Shown in pieces: positions 34,712 to 42,550 of a stretch of DNA of 64,000 bases (its first letter is position 1; every line of letters begins with the position of its first letter). The notes under the pieces were generated by a model. That model had not been told where the DNA came from and ran no database searches. It saw only the letters and a list, made by a program, of their open reading frames with translations. The position numbers were made by a program, and so were the translations under genes. The stretch is from Caulobacter sp. Root655 (GTDB lineage Bacteria; Pseudomonadota; Alphaproteobacteria; Caulobacterales; Caulobacteraceae), in contig NZ_LMHC01000005.1 in assembly GCF_001427665.1 (NCBI RefSeq), positions 1 through 64,000 of the forward strand, in the 5' to 3' direction.

Positions 34712-35938
34712 CTACCCCATCCGCCCGATCAGCGCCGCCAGCCGCGCCACTCCATCCTCGATCTCCCGCTCCGTGGGCAGGGAGTAGCTGAGGCGGATGG
34801 CGTTGGCGGCGGGGATCTCGGCGAAGAAGGGCTCGCCGGGCACGAAGGCGACACGCTCCTCGGCCAGGGCCCGTTCCAGCATGACCCTGCCGTCCAGGCC
34901 CTCCGGCAGCCGGATCCAGACGAACATCCCGCCCTGAGGCTGGGACCAGGTCACGCCCGGCGGCATGTGGCGCTCCAGCGCCGTCAGGATCGTCCGAGCC
35001 TTGGCGCCATAGGCGCCGCGCAGGACGCCCAGGTGCTGTTCGTAGCCCTCCGACACCGCCCGGTGGGCGACCATCTGGTTGATGGTGGAGACGTGCAGGT
35101 CGCTGCCCTGCTTCAGCAGCACCAACTTCTCGATCACCGCGCGCGGCCCGCAGACCCAGCCGACGCGCAGGGCCGGCGAGACGGTCTTGGACAGGGTGCC
35201 GCAAAACAGGGTCCGCGCGGCCTCGATCGAGCCGCAGCGGGCGATGTCGAGGGCCAGCAGCGACGGCAGGGCCTCGCCCTCGAACCGCAGGTCGCGATAG
35301 GCGGCGTCCTCGATCAGGGTCATGTCCAGGCGCCCGGCCAGGTCCAGCAGGGCCTCGCGCTCGGCCAGGGTCAGGCTCTGGCCGGTGGGGTTGGCGAAGT
35401 CGGGGACGAAATAGCCCAGGGCGCGGGGCGAACGACCGGCCATCAGAGCTTCGGCGTCGAGGCCGTTCGCCAGCGCCCCCTCGGGCAGGTCCAGATAGGC
35501 CGGCTCATAGGCGCTGAAGGCCTGCAGCGCCCCCAGATAGGTGGGCCGGGCCACCATCACCGTGTCGCCGCGGCTGAGGAACAGCTTGCCGATCAGGTCG
35601 AGCGCCTGCTGCGAGCCGGCGGTGACCAGGATATTGTGCTCGTCGCAGTCGACGCCGGCCAGCGCCATGCGCTCGGCGATCCAACGGCGCAGGGGCAGAT
35701 AGCCCTCGCTCACCGAATATTGCAGGGCCTGGCGGGCCAGGTCCCGGTCGGCGAGGATCGCGTCGTAGCCGGCCTGGATCCGGTCGGCCGGGAACAGGCC
35801 AGGATCGGGGATGCCGCCCGCGAAGGACAGGATGTCGGGCTGATCCAGCAGCTTCAGCAGCTCGCGGATCTCGTTGGCGCGGACGCGGGACATGCGGTCG
35901 CTGAAGCGCTGCGCCCAGTCGGGGGTGGTGTGGGTCAT
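34712..35938 (-). CDS. PLP-dependent aminotransferase, class I/II (LysN/2-aminoadipate type)
   Basis: A 408-residue fold-type I aminotransferase: QPDILSFAGGIPDPGLFPADRI, QYSVSEGYLPLRRWIAERM, ILVTAGSQQALDLIGKLFLSRGD, PDFANPTGQSL, DAAYRDLRFEG and the PLP lysine in FCGTLSKTVSPALRVGWV. The layout fits the MocR-like/2-aminoadipate (LysN, kynurenine aminotransferase II) group, so an aromatic or aminoadipate substrate is possible but not certain. ATG 35938 is the start; upstream on the same strand lies a short possible leader ORF. Confidence 0.88.
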   Translation of the reverse strand: MTHTTPDWAQRFSDRMSRVRANEIRELLKLLDQPDILSFAGGIPDPGLFPADRIQAGYDAILADRDLARQALQYSVSEGYLPLRRWIAERMALAGVDCDEHNILVTAGSQQALDLIGKLFLSRGDTVMVARPTYLGALQAFSAYEPAYLDLPEGALANGLDAEALMAGRSPRALGYFVPDFANPTGQSLTLAEREALLDLAGRLDMTLIEDAAYRDLRFEGEALPSLLALDIARCGSIEAARTLFCGTLSKTVSPALRVGWVCGPRAVIEKLVLLKQGSDLHVSTINQMVAHRAVSEGYEQHLGVLRGAYGAKARTILTALERHMPPGVTWSQPQGGMFVWIRLPEGLDGRVMLERALAEERVAFVPGEPFFAEIPAANAIRLSYSLPTEREIEDGVARLAALIGRMG

Positions 35939-36025
35939 GAGTAAGGTCGTCCGGAGGGTTCGCCGACGGCCGCAGCCGTCCATGGGCCGCGCGGGCGCGG
36001 CGTCTCGCTGATCAGGTCAGGAGCG

Positions 36026-36097
36026 TCATACGGTGCAGGTCGGGCCCTGGGTCCGCCGCAGCCAGAAGCGGCGCGGACCGCTTTCGGTCATGCTCAT
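36026..36097 (-). CDS. Possible 23-residue leader peptide
   Basis: A short reading frame starting at ATG 36097 (or ATG 36091) encodes MSMTESGPRRFWLRRTQGP-TCTV and ends about 90 bases before the aminotransferase start. It is Arg-rich with one Trp and one Cys, and no repeated codon typical of attenuation. A GACGGC-TGCG-GCCGTC hairpin sits just before the aminotransferase gene. It could be a regulatory upstream ORF, but may be chance. Confidence 0.3.
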   Translation of the reverse strand: MSMTESGPRRFWLRRTQGPTCTV

Positions 36098-36134
36098 GCC
36101 CAAGCCTTAGCGCGCCTGGCGGCCGGAGGGAACC

Positions 36135-36488
36135 TCAGTTCTCGTCCTCGGCGCTGGCCTCGACCTTCGGCGCCTTGCGCCCGAACCCCCGCCCGCGGTT
36201 CATCGGCTTGCGCTCGCCCCCCTTGCCCTTGCCTTGGGCCTTGGCGGCGATTTCCTTGAGCTTGATGGTCTGGTTGACCGACATCGCCTGGCCCGCGCCG
36301 CCCTTTTCGGGGTCGCCGAACGCCCGGCCGTAGGTCTCGATGCGCTGGGCGACCGAGCCCAGGAACTCGCCCTCCCAGTCGGACAGCTCGATCCCCGCCT
36401 TGTCGGCGGTGCGCCGCGCGCGCTTCAGCGCGTTGAGGGCGGCCTTGCGGGCCTGGGCTCGAGGGTCGGGCGGCTTCTTGGCGCGCAT
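36135..36488 (-). CDS. Conserved-looking basic hypothetical protein
   Basis: The 117-residue protein is rich in Lys, Arg and Ala: MRAKKPPDPRAQARKAALNALKRARRTADKAGIELSDWEGEFLGSVAQRIETYGRAFGDPEKG, then a Gly/Lys-rich tail ending in acidic residues. The first half is a helical region with a WEGEFLGSV motif; no family was recognised. The basic tail suggests nucleic-acid contact, which is only an inference. It lies between the aminotransferase and gapR genes on the same strand, separated from gapR by an inverted repeat. Confidence 0.62.
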   Translation of the reverse strand: MRAKKPPDPRAQARKAALNALKRARRTADKAGIELSDWEGEFLGSVAQRIETYGRAFGDPEKGGAGQAMSVNQTIKLKEIAAKAQGKGKGGERKPMNRGRGFGRKAPKVEASAEDEN

Positions 36489-36543
36489 GGGCGGAGACTA
36501 GCGGGCGTCGGCGGCGGGACGCACGGGGAAAAATATCTAACTC

Positions 36544-36716
36544 GCACCCTCTCCCTGAGGGAGAGGGTGGGGCCCACGCTGAAGGCGTGGGAGGGTGAGG
36601 GGTTACGCTGGTCCAGATCCGGGCAGGGCGTGGGGGATGGGCGGTTGAGGTCTTAACCCCTCACCCTCCCACCGCTGCGCGGCGGGCCCCTCCCTCTCCC
36701 TCTGGGAGAGGGTTAC
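36544..36716. repeat. Large intergenic inverted repeat, CCCTCTCCCTGAGGGAGAGGG arms
   Basis: Left arm 36544-36606 and right arm 36656-36716 are near complements, each with a CCCTCTCCCT palindrome and a GGGCCCACGC or GCGGCGGGCCC core next to GGGAGGGTGAGGGG. The two-arm layout matches 23977-24217 and 37981-38147. It occupies the gap upstream of the hypothetical gene and downstream of gapR. Confidence 0.8.
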
Positions 36717-36734
36717 AGCGATAACCCCTCCGAC

Positions 36735-37001
36735 TCAGATCGCGCCGACGGCCGACAGGTACAGGTCGAGGATCGCGTCCTCTTCCTGGCGCTTGGCGCG
36801 GTCCTGCTTGAGGATGCGGACCACCTTGCGCAGGATCTTGACGTCGAAGCCGTTGCCCTTGGCTTCGTTGTAGACTTCCTTGATCTGCTCGGAGATCTCG
36901 GCCTTCTCGACCTCGAGGCGCTCGATGCGCTCGATGATGCTCTTCAGCTGGCCTTGAGCGGTGGAGTTCAGGACGTCTGAATGGGCGGCGTCATCAGCCA
37001 T
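36735..37001 (-). CDS. gapR: GapR, DUF2312 nucleoid-associated protein
   Basis: An 88-residue protein matching DUF2312/GapR: LKSIIERIERLEVEKAEISEQIKEVYNEAKGNGFDVKILRKVVRILKQDRAKRQEEDAILDLYLSAVG. In Caulobacter GapR is a DNA-clamping nucleoid protein that prefers overtwisted DNA ahead of RNA polymerase and replication forks, and helps topoisomerases there. The coiled-coil region and the basic patch are complete, and length equals the C. crescentus protein. It is transcribed alone. Confidence 0.95.
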   Translation of the reverse strand: MADDAAHSDVLNSTAQGQLKSIIERIERLEVEKAEISEQIKEVYNEAKGNGFDVKILRKVVRILKQDRAKRQEEDAILDLYLSAVGAI

Positions 37002-37078
37002 GGCGGATCATCTCGCAATAAGTCGGAGGGCGGAAAGGCCGGGAACCTAGTGGCAACGCGGCCAAAGGGAAAGCGCCT

Positions 37079-37966
37079 TCAGTCACCCTTCGCGGGGTTG
37101 CCTCCGCGCCACGCCGCGACCTCCGCCAGATAGGCCAGGTCGAGATCCCCCTCGCCTTCCGACAGCACCTGCTGGAGCCCGCGCTCGGCGAGATCGGCCA
37201 GCGGCAGGGTCAGGCCCTTCTCGGCCGCCGCGTCCCTGGCCAGGCGCACGTCCTTCAAGGCCAGCGCCGCCGTGAAGCCGGCGGGGGAATAGGTCCGCTC
37301 CATGATCATCGCGCCGTAGATCTTGTAGACGGGGGCGGCGAACAGCGTGCCGGTCAGCATGTCCAGCAGGTCGCCGGCCGGCACGCCGTGGGCCTGGCCC
37401 AGGGCCGCCGCCTCGCCCATGGCCTCGACCGCCGCGACGATCATCAGGTTGCCCGCCAGCTTGACGGCGTTGGCGCGGACCGGGTCGTCGCCCATCGGCC
37501 ACAGCTTGCCGGCCAGCGCCTCCAGGACCGGTGCCGCCGCGGCCACCGCGTCGGGCGCGCCGGCCACGACGATGTTGAGACCGCCGGCCCGGGCCACCGG
37601 CGGACGGCCGAACACCGGCGCGGCCACATAGCCCAGCCCCAGCTCGGCATGGTGCGCGGCCAGCTCGCGGGCCAGGGCGGTGGAGACCGTCGCCAGATTG
37701 ACATGGACCAGGCCCGGCCGGGCGTTGGCCAGGGCCCCGCCGGCCAGCAGCACGTCGCGAACCGCCTGGTCGTGGGCCAGCATCGACAGGGCGACGTCGC
37801 CGGCCAGGGCGTCCTCGACGTTCGCGGCGGCCTTGGCGCCCAGGGCGACCAGTTCGGCCACCGGCGCCCCCGAGCGGTTCCACACCGTCACAGCGTGACC
37901 CTTGTCCAGCAGGTTGGCGACCATCGCCTTGCCCATGGCCCCCAGGCCGATGAAACCGATGTCCAT
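37079..37966 (-). CDS. NAD(P)-dependent beta-hydroxyacid dehydrogenase
   Basis: A 295-residue enzyme of the 3-hydroxyisobutyrate dehydrogenase family: MDIGFIGLGAMGKAMVANLLDKGHAVTVWNRS (GxGxxG plus basic selector for NADP), the substrate-binding region HVNLATVSTALARELA, PVFGRPPVARAGGLNIVVAG, and the catalytic Lys in NAVKLAGNLMIVAAVEAMGEA. Substrate could be a hydroxyacid, or this could be a glyoxylate/succinic semialdehyde reductase. ATG 37966 is preceded by AGGAGA. Length is typical. Confidence 0.88.
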   Translation of the reverse strand: MDIGFIGLGAMGKAMVANLLDKGHAVTVWNRSGAPVAELVALGAKAAANVEDALAGDVALSMLAHDQAVRDVLLAGGALANARPGLVHVNLATVSTALARELAAHHAELGLGYVAAPVFGRPPVARAGGLNIVVAGAPDAVAAAAPVLEALAGKLWPMGDDPVRANAVKLAGNLMIVAAVEAMGEAAALGQAHGVPAGDLLDMLTGTLFAAPVYKIYGAMIMERTYSPAGFTAALALKDVRLARDAAAEKGLTLPLADLAERGLQQVLSEGEGDLDLAYLAEVAAWRGGNPAKGD

Positions 37967-37980
37967 GGGGTGTCTCCTGG

Positions 37981-38147
37981 AACCCTTCTCCCCTTGCGGG
38001 AGAAGGTGTCGGCGCAGCCGACGGATGAGGGGTCGCAAGGCGCCAAACGCCCCGCGTGACCGTTCAACTGGTCGCGGCGGATCGGTTCTTCAACCCCTCA
38101 TCCGGCGCTTCGCGCCACCTTCTCCCGCAAGGGGAGAAGGAAGGTTA
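37981..38147. repeat. Intergenic inverted repeat, CCCTTCTCCCCTTGCGGGAGAAGG arms
   Basis: A left unit (37981-38033) with GTCGGCGCAGCCGAC and GGATGAGGGGT is mirrored by a right unit (38091-38147) with ACCCCTCATCC, GGCGCTTCGCGCC and CTTCTCCCGCAAGGGGAGAAGG. It separates the dehydrogenase gene from the HAD gene, both on the minus strand. Confidence 0.78.
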
Positions 38148-38762
38148 GAGCAGGCCGTGCCGCTCGACGGCGGGCCGCAGCGCCGCCGGGTCGGTGAAGT
38201 GGTGGGTGTGGAAGCCCATCGCGGCCGCCGCGGCGATGTTGGCGGCGCTGTCGTCGACGAACAGCAGGTCGCCGGCCGCCAAGCCGGTGCGGGCCAGCAC
38301 GATCTCGAAAATGCGCGGATCGGGCTTGATCACCCGCTCCTCGGCCGAGACCACCGTGTCGCGGAAATGGCGGAAGGCGGGGCTCATGGCCTTCACCCCG
38401 GGCCAGGTCTCGCTGGACATGTTGGTCAGGCCGAACTGCGGCACGCCGCGCGCCGCCAGGTCCTCGATCACCGATTCGGTCTCGGCGACGGTTCCGGAGA
38501 ACATCTCTGGCCAGCGGTCCCACCAGGCGGCGATATGCTCGGCATGATCAGGGTGCTCGGCGCTCAGGGCGGCGATGTTGTCGGCGAAGGTCACGCCGCG
38601 ATCGGTGGCCGCGTGCCAGTCCAGGGTCCCGACATGCGAAAGGAACCGGTCGAGATCGGCCGGTTCCTTGAAGATCTTCGCGTAGAGCGTGCGTGGGTCC
38701 CAGCGCACGATGACGTTGCCGACGTCCCAGAGCAGAGCCCTGGGCGCGCCAGACGGCGTCAT
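38145..38762 (-). CDS. HAD-superfamily phosphatase
   Basis: The 205-residue protein is a HAD type IA hydrolase. Motif I is LLWDVGNVIVRWD (Asp nucleophile), motif II FGLTNMSSETW, the Lys motif ERVIKPDPRIFEIVLARTGL and motif IV DLLFVDDSAANIAAAAAMGF. It should dephosphorylate a sugar phosphate or similar metabolite. ATG 38762 shares its first base with the rpmJ stop (TAATG), so translation is coupled to ribosomal protein L36, an unusual pairing. Confidence 0.85.
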   Translation of the reverse strand: MTPSGAPRALLWDVGNVIVRWDPRTLYAKIFKEPADLDRFLSHVGTLDWHAATDRGVTFADNIAALSAEHPDHAEHIAAWWDRWPEMFSGTVAETESVIEDLAARGVPQFGLTNMSSETWPGVKAMSPAFRHFRDTVVSAEERVIKPDPRIFEIVLARTGLAAGDLLFVDDSAANIAAAAAMGFHTHHFTDPAALRPAVERHGLL

Positions 38763-38887
38763 TAGCCTTGCTTGGCTTTGAAGCGCGGGTCGGTCTTGTT
38801 GATGATGTAGACCACGCCCTTGCGGCGGACCAGCTTGCAATCGCGGTGACGCGACTTCAGCGACTTCAGCGAGCTACGAACCTTCAT
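38762..38887 (-). CDS. rpmJ: 50S ribosomal protein L36
   Basis: A 41-residue basic protein starting [20 protein letters not shown] and ending [17 protein letters not shown]. This is the zinc-less type of L36, with Cys17 but not the four-Cys pattern. L36 binds 23S rRNA late in 50S assembly. Its stop overlaps the HAD gene start by one base. It is too short to appear in most ORF lists. Confidence 0.92.
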
Positions 38888-39120
38888 GACCGTCTCTATA
38901 CTCAGCGGAGAGGTTCGCGACCGCCAAGTGACGGGAGGAACTTCCGGGGTGTTTCGGAGGGCAGGCGTATAAGCAGGACAGGGGGCGGAGTCAATGCGGC
39001 GCTCGCGTCAACGCCAAGTCCTATGGGCAAAACGCGCTATCTTCGCCGTGGACCGCAACCTTAACCGCTCTGTCGCCCTTGTGATTGCAGCCTTCATGCG
39101 GATGCCGGTAGCCTGCCACC

Positions 39121-40413
39121 ATGGATAGACGCGTTTTCCTCGTTCTGCTGCTCGCCGGCTGCGCCGACACCTCGGCCAACGCCCCGTTCACGGCGTCGCC
39201 GGCTCCGGCCGCGCCGCCGCCCGGTCCCGCGCCCGCCCCGGCCCCGCCGGTCGCGCCCCCGCCACCGGCCGCCGCCTCGGCGCTCAGCTTCGACGCCTGG
39301 CTGGCCGCCTTCAAGCCGAAGGCCGTGGCCGCCGGCCTGACCCCGCAACTGCTGGACCGCGAGCTGGACGGCCTGACGCCCGACCCCAAGGTGGTGTCGC
39401 TGGACGGCCGGCAGCCGGAATTCTCCAAGCCGGTCGGCGACTACATCAAGGGCGTGATCAGCGACGACCGCGTGGCCGTGGGCCGCGCCAAGCGCCAGGA
39501 ACTGACCTTCCTGCCCAATATCGAGAGCCGCTACGGCGTGCCGCGCGACATCCTGCTGGCCGTCTGGGCGATGGAATCGGCGTTCGGCAAGATCCAGGGC
39601 AATTTCGACGTCGTGCGCTCGATGGCCAGCCTGGCCGCCGACGGCCGCCGGCGCAATTGGGCCGAGGGCGAGCTGATCGCCGCCCTGAAGATCATCGCCT
39701 CGGGCGAGGACACCCGCGCCCAGCTCAGGGGCTCGTGGGCGGGGGCCATGGGCCAGACCCAGTTCCTGCCGTCCAACTACCTGTCGACCGCCGTCGACTG
39801 GGACGGCGACGGCCGCCGCGACATCTGGGGCAGCGACGCCGACAGCCTGGCCTCGGCCGCCAACCTGCTGGCCAAGGGCGGCTGGAAGCGCGGGGCGGGC
39901 TGGGCCGAAGAAGTGATCCTGCCGGCCGGTTTCGACTACAGCCTGGCCGAGGGCCCGCGCGAGGTTCCGTCGTGGTGGGAGGCCAAGGGCGTCAAGCGGG
40001 CCGACGGCCTGCCGTGGACCGCCGCCGACGCCGCCTCGCCGGCCGGCCTGATCCTGCCAGCCGGCGCCAAGGGCCCGGCCTTCCTGGCCCTGCCCAACCA
40101 TTTCGCCATCCGCACCTACAACAACTCGACCTCCTACGCCCTGGGGATCGGGCTGCTGGCCGACCAGTTCGGCGGCGGCGGGCCGCTGGTCGCCGCCTGG
40201 CCGATCGAGGCCCCGCTGTCGCTGGCCGACCGCATGGCGGCCCAGATCGCCCTGGGCCGCCTGGGCTTCGCCCCTGGCCCGGCCGACGGCGTGGTCGGGG
40301 CCGGCACCCGCAAGGCCCTGCGCGCCTGGCAACAGAGCCGCCAGCTGCCGGCCGACGGCTACCTGTCGTCCGACATGGTGGCGCGCCTGAAGGCCCAGGC
40401 GGGGATCAGCTAG
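39121..40413 (+). CDS. Lytic murein transglycosylase, MltB-like, with peptidoglycan-binding domain
   Basis: This 430-residue protein has an N-terminal signal with a possible lipobox (VLLLAGCADTS, Cys near residue 14) and an Ala/Pro-rich linker. The catalytic domain is MltB/GH103-like: TFLPNIESRYGVPRDILLAVWAMESAFGKIQGNFDVVRSMASLA, with catalytic Glu near residue 152, and WAGAMGQTQFLPSNYLSTAVDWDGDGRRDIW. The C-terminal 70 residues (IALGRLGFAPGPADGVVGAGTRKALRAWQQSRQLPADG) are a PG_binding_1 domain. It should cleave peptidoglycan glycan strands at the outer membrane face or in the periplasm. Short intergenic spacing to the previous minus-strand gene suggests its own promoter. Confidence 0.91.
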   Translation: MDRRVFLVLLLAGCADTSANAPFTASPAPAAPPPGPAPAPAPPVAPPPPAAASALSFDAWLAAFKPKAVAAGLTPQLLDRELDGLTPDPKVVSLDGRQPEFSKPVGDYIKGVISDDRVAVGRAKRQELTFLPNIESRYGVPRDILLAVWAMESAFGKIQGNFDVVRSMASLAADGRRRNWAEGELIAALKIIASGEDTRAQLRGSWAGAMGQTQFLPSNYLSTAVDWDGDGRRDIWGSDADSLASAANLLAKGGWKRGAGWAEEVILPAGFDYSLAEGPREVPSWWEAKGVKRADGLPWTAADAASPAGLILPAGAKGPAFLALPNHFAIRTYNNSTSYALGIGLLADQFGGGGPLVAAWPIEAPLSLADRMAAQIALGRLGFAPGPADGVVGAGTRKALRAWQQSRQLPADGYLSSDMVARLKAQAGIS

Positions 40414-40450
40414 GGCTCTTGCTCGACTGACGCCCTGGTTTCCCACGGTT

Positions 40451-40559
40451 GTCATCCCGGAAGCGCGTAGCGCTGTCCGGGACCCAGGGCAGGCGCAATG
40501 CCGTGGCCCCTGGGTCCCGGGTCTTCAGCCCGCTACGCGGTCCTACGCCCGGGATGACA
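40451..40559. repeat. Intergenic palindrome, GTCATCCC family, copy 3
   Basis: GTCATCCCGG and CCGGGATGAC arms frame GGGACCCAGGG and CCCTGGGTCCC, with small palindromes GCGCGTAGCGC and CCGCTACGCGG inside. It lies between the convergent transglycosylase and secreted-protein genes. Confidence 0.78.
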
Positions 40560-40583
40560 ACGAAAGGGGACGTGAAGTCGAAC

Positions 40584-41042
40584 CTAGCGGACGGTGATGT
40601 CCACCGCGATCCGGCGGACCGCGCCGTCGGGGCTGGAGCCCTGCAGCACCATCCGGTCATGGCCGGTATAGCCCGAGGCGGCGGTGTAGAAGGCCTGGTG
40701 GCCCGGCACCTTGCGGTTGTTGCAGGCCGAGCGCGGGTTGGCCGGCGGGAAGGCCGCGAAATAGGGCTCGTCCTTGACCACCGCCGCGCCGTGGGCTGGC
40801 GGCTCCAGGATGGTCAGGGTGGCGCCCGGCGTGTGGACCGAGCAGTCGGGATCGATGGCGGTGTTGGCCCAGACCCGAATCGGCGCGCTGCCGACGACGG
40901 CCTTGGCGATGCTCAGCTTCTGATAGCCGGACGCCGACGAGACCGGACTGACCGTCACCTGATATCGGCTCGGCTGGGCGGACACGCCCGCCGCGACGGC
41001 CAGGCCCGCCACGCAGGCCAGGATGAACAGCTTGGAACCCAC
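40584..41042 (-). CDS. Unknown secreted protein, beta-rich
   Basis: A 152-residue protein starting at GTG 41042 (site GGGAG upstream): signal peptide VGSKLFILACVAGLAVAAGVSAQ. The mature part looks like a beta sandwich (YQVTVSPVSSASGYQKLSIAKAVVGSAPIRVWANTAIDPDC, later HQAFYTAASGYTGHDRMVL) with three Cys. No family was recognised. Longer in-frame starts upstream lack a binding site and the signal peptide fits the GTG start. Confidence 0.62.
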   Translation of the reverse strand: MGSKLFILACVAGLAVAAGVSAQPSRYQVTVSPVSSASGYQKLSIAKAVVGSAPIRVWANTAIDPDCSVHTPGATLTILEPPAHGAAVVKDEPYFAAFPPANPRSACNNRKVPGHQAFYTAASGYTGHDRMVLQGSSPDGAVRRIAVDITVR

Positions 41043-41235
41043 GGTCGATCTCCCTGAAGCGATGCGTCCGGAAGTCAGCGCTCGGTTTTTTTCACGATTA
41101 TTGCAGGCCTGAAGCCGCCGCGCGTTCGGGATCGGGGACGTCGGCCGGCGCCGAGGCCGACCTGTAGAGGCCACGGCCGGATAGCAGACATTCCGACGGC
41201 CCGAGAAGGATGGTTTCTCGACGTACGCCTGGCGC

Positions 41236-42480
41236 TCATTCGCATTCTCGTCCGCCGTACTCGCGGTCGTCACAGCTTGTGAGACGCTTCTCGAACGGAT
41301 TCCAAACGGCATTGGCGAGGGCGGCCAGCGTGAGGATCAGCGCCAGGCCACACGCAACCGCCAAGCCGTAGACCGGGCCTCCAAAGGCATCGCTCGCCAC
41401 GCCCATCGCCAGCGGCGCGATCACGGCGCTGACACAGGTGAAGAAGAGAATGACGCCGGCGACCGCGCCGTGTTCGGCCTTGGGAAAACCGCTGATGCCC
41501 TTGGAGTTGAGGGTCGGATAGACCACCGACATGAACAGGCCCGACAGCGGCAGCAGGACGGCCGCCGTGGCCTGTCCGCCGACCAGGGCGCCGGCGAAGC
41601 AGACCAGGATCGCCGCGGCGCAGATCGCCAGCACCAGTGACCATTTCAGGCGCACCAGCATCCAGGCGCCCAGGAACCGGCCGCCAGCCCGCAGCACAAA
41701 GAAGATCGGCAGGGCGAACGCCACCAGCGATACGCCCAGGCCGCGATAGCCGGCCAGGAGGGTTGGCATCCACACATAGATCGCTGTCTCGACGCCGACA
41801 TAGAGCATGGCCGCCGCACTGAAGACCAAGGCGTGCGGATCGCGCGCCACGCGCAGGATGCTGGCCAGGTTGACCGGCTCGCGCTGGCCTTGCGGCGCGG
41901 GATAGCGGATCAGCAGCGCGGTCACCGTCAGGCCCACGCAGAGGACGCCGGCGATCACATAGAGCCATTTCCACGAGGTCCCGGCCGCCAGCAGCGCCGC
42001 GACGATCGCCGGCCCGATGATGGCGCCCACGCCGAAGAAGCCTTCGACGGTGTTCATGGTGGCGGTGTGGTCGCGGGTCGAGCGGGAGATATCGCCGATC
42101 AGGGCCAGGGCGCCGGTCTTGAAGACGCCGATGGCGACACCCGACACGAACAGCAGGACGACGAAGACGGCGAACCGCTCCGCGACGGCGAAGACCAGGG
42201 CCGCGGCCGCGAAGCCGACAAGACCCAGGATGATCGTCGCCTTGCGGCCGACGCGGTCGGCCAGGAACCCCAGGCAGAGACCCGACAGGGCGATGCCGCC
42301 CATGGTCGCGTAGTGAAAGGCGCCGGCGGCGGTCAGGTCCAGGCCGAAGGTCTTGATGATCTGCGGGATGATCACCCCCACCGCGTCGGTGGTCATGGCG
42401 AACATCATGAACATCAGGAACGTCATCAGCTTGATCAGCCCGATGTTCGTCGTTCGCGCGCCCAAGGATTTCTGGGTCAT
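41236..42480 (-). CDS. MFS transporter, candidate sucrose permease (SuxC-like)
   Basis: The 414-residue protein has 12 transmembrane segments and MFS motifs: the loop motif GFLADRVGRKATIILGLVGF and the half-way symmetry expected for the family. It lies 70 bases downstream of amylosucrase on the same strand, so the two form an operon that should be controlled by the LacI operator at 44511. Import of sucrose or a related sugar across the inner membrane is therefore likely by context, as in the Xanthomonas sux locus; the sequence alone does not show the substrate. ATG 42480 has GGGGAGG upstream. Confidence 0.78.
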   Translation of the reverse strand: MTQKSLGARTTNIGLIKLMTFLMFMMFAMTTDAVGVIIPQIIKTFGLDLTAAGAFHYATMGGIALSGLCLGFLADRVGRKATIILGLVGFAAAALVFAVAERFAVFVVLLFVSGVAIGVFKTGALALIGDISRSTRDHTATMNTVEGFFGVGAIIGPAIVAALLAAGTSWKWLYVIAGVLCVGLTVTALLIRYPAPQGQREPVNLASILRVARDPHALVFSAAAMLYVGVETAIYVWMPTLLAGYRGLGVSLVAFALPIFFVLRAGGRFLGAWMLVRLKWSLVLAICAAAILVCFAGALVGGQATAAVLLPLSGLFMSVVYPTLNSKGISGFPKAEHGAVAGVILFFTCVSAVIAPLAMGVASDAFGGPVYGLAVACGLALILTLAALANAVWNPFEKRLTSCDDREYGGRECE

Positions 42481-42550
42481 GTCGGCCTCCCCGCTTCGGA
42501 CTCTGCGTCCCGATTGTGACCTCACCCGCACGCTGCGCGCGCGGCCGTCG

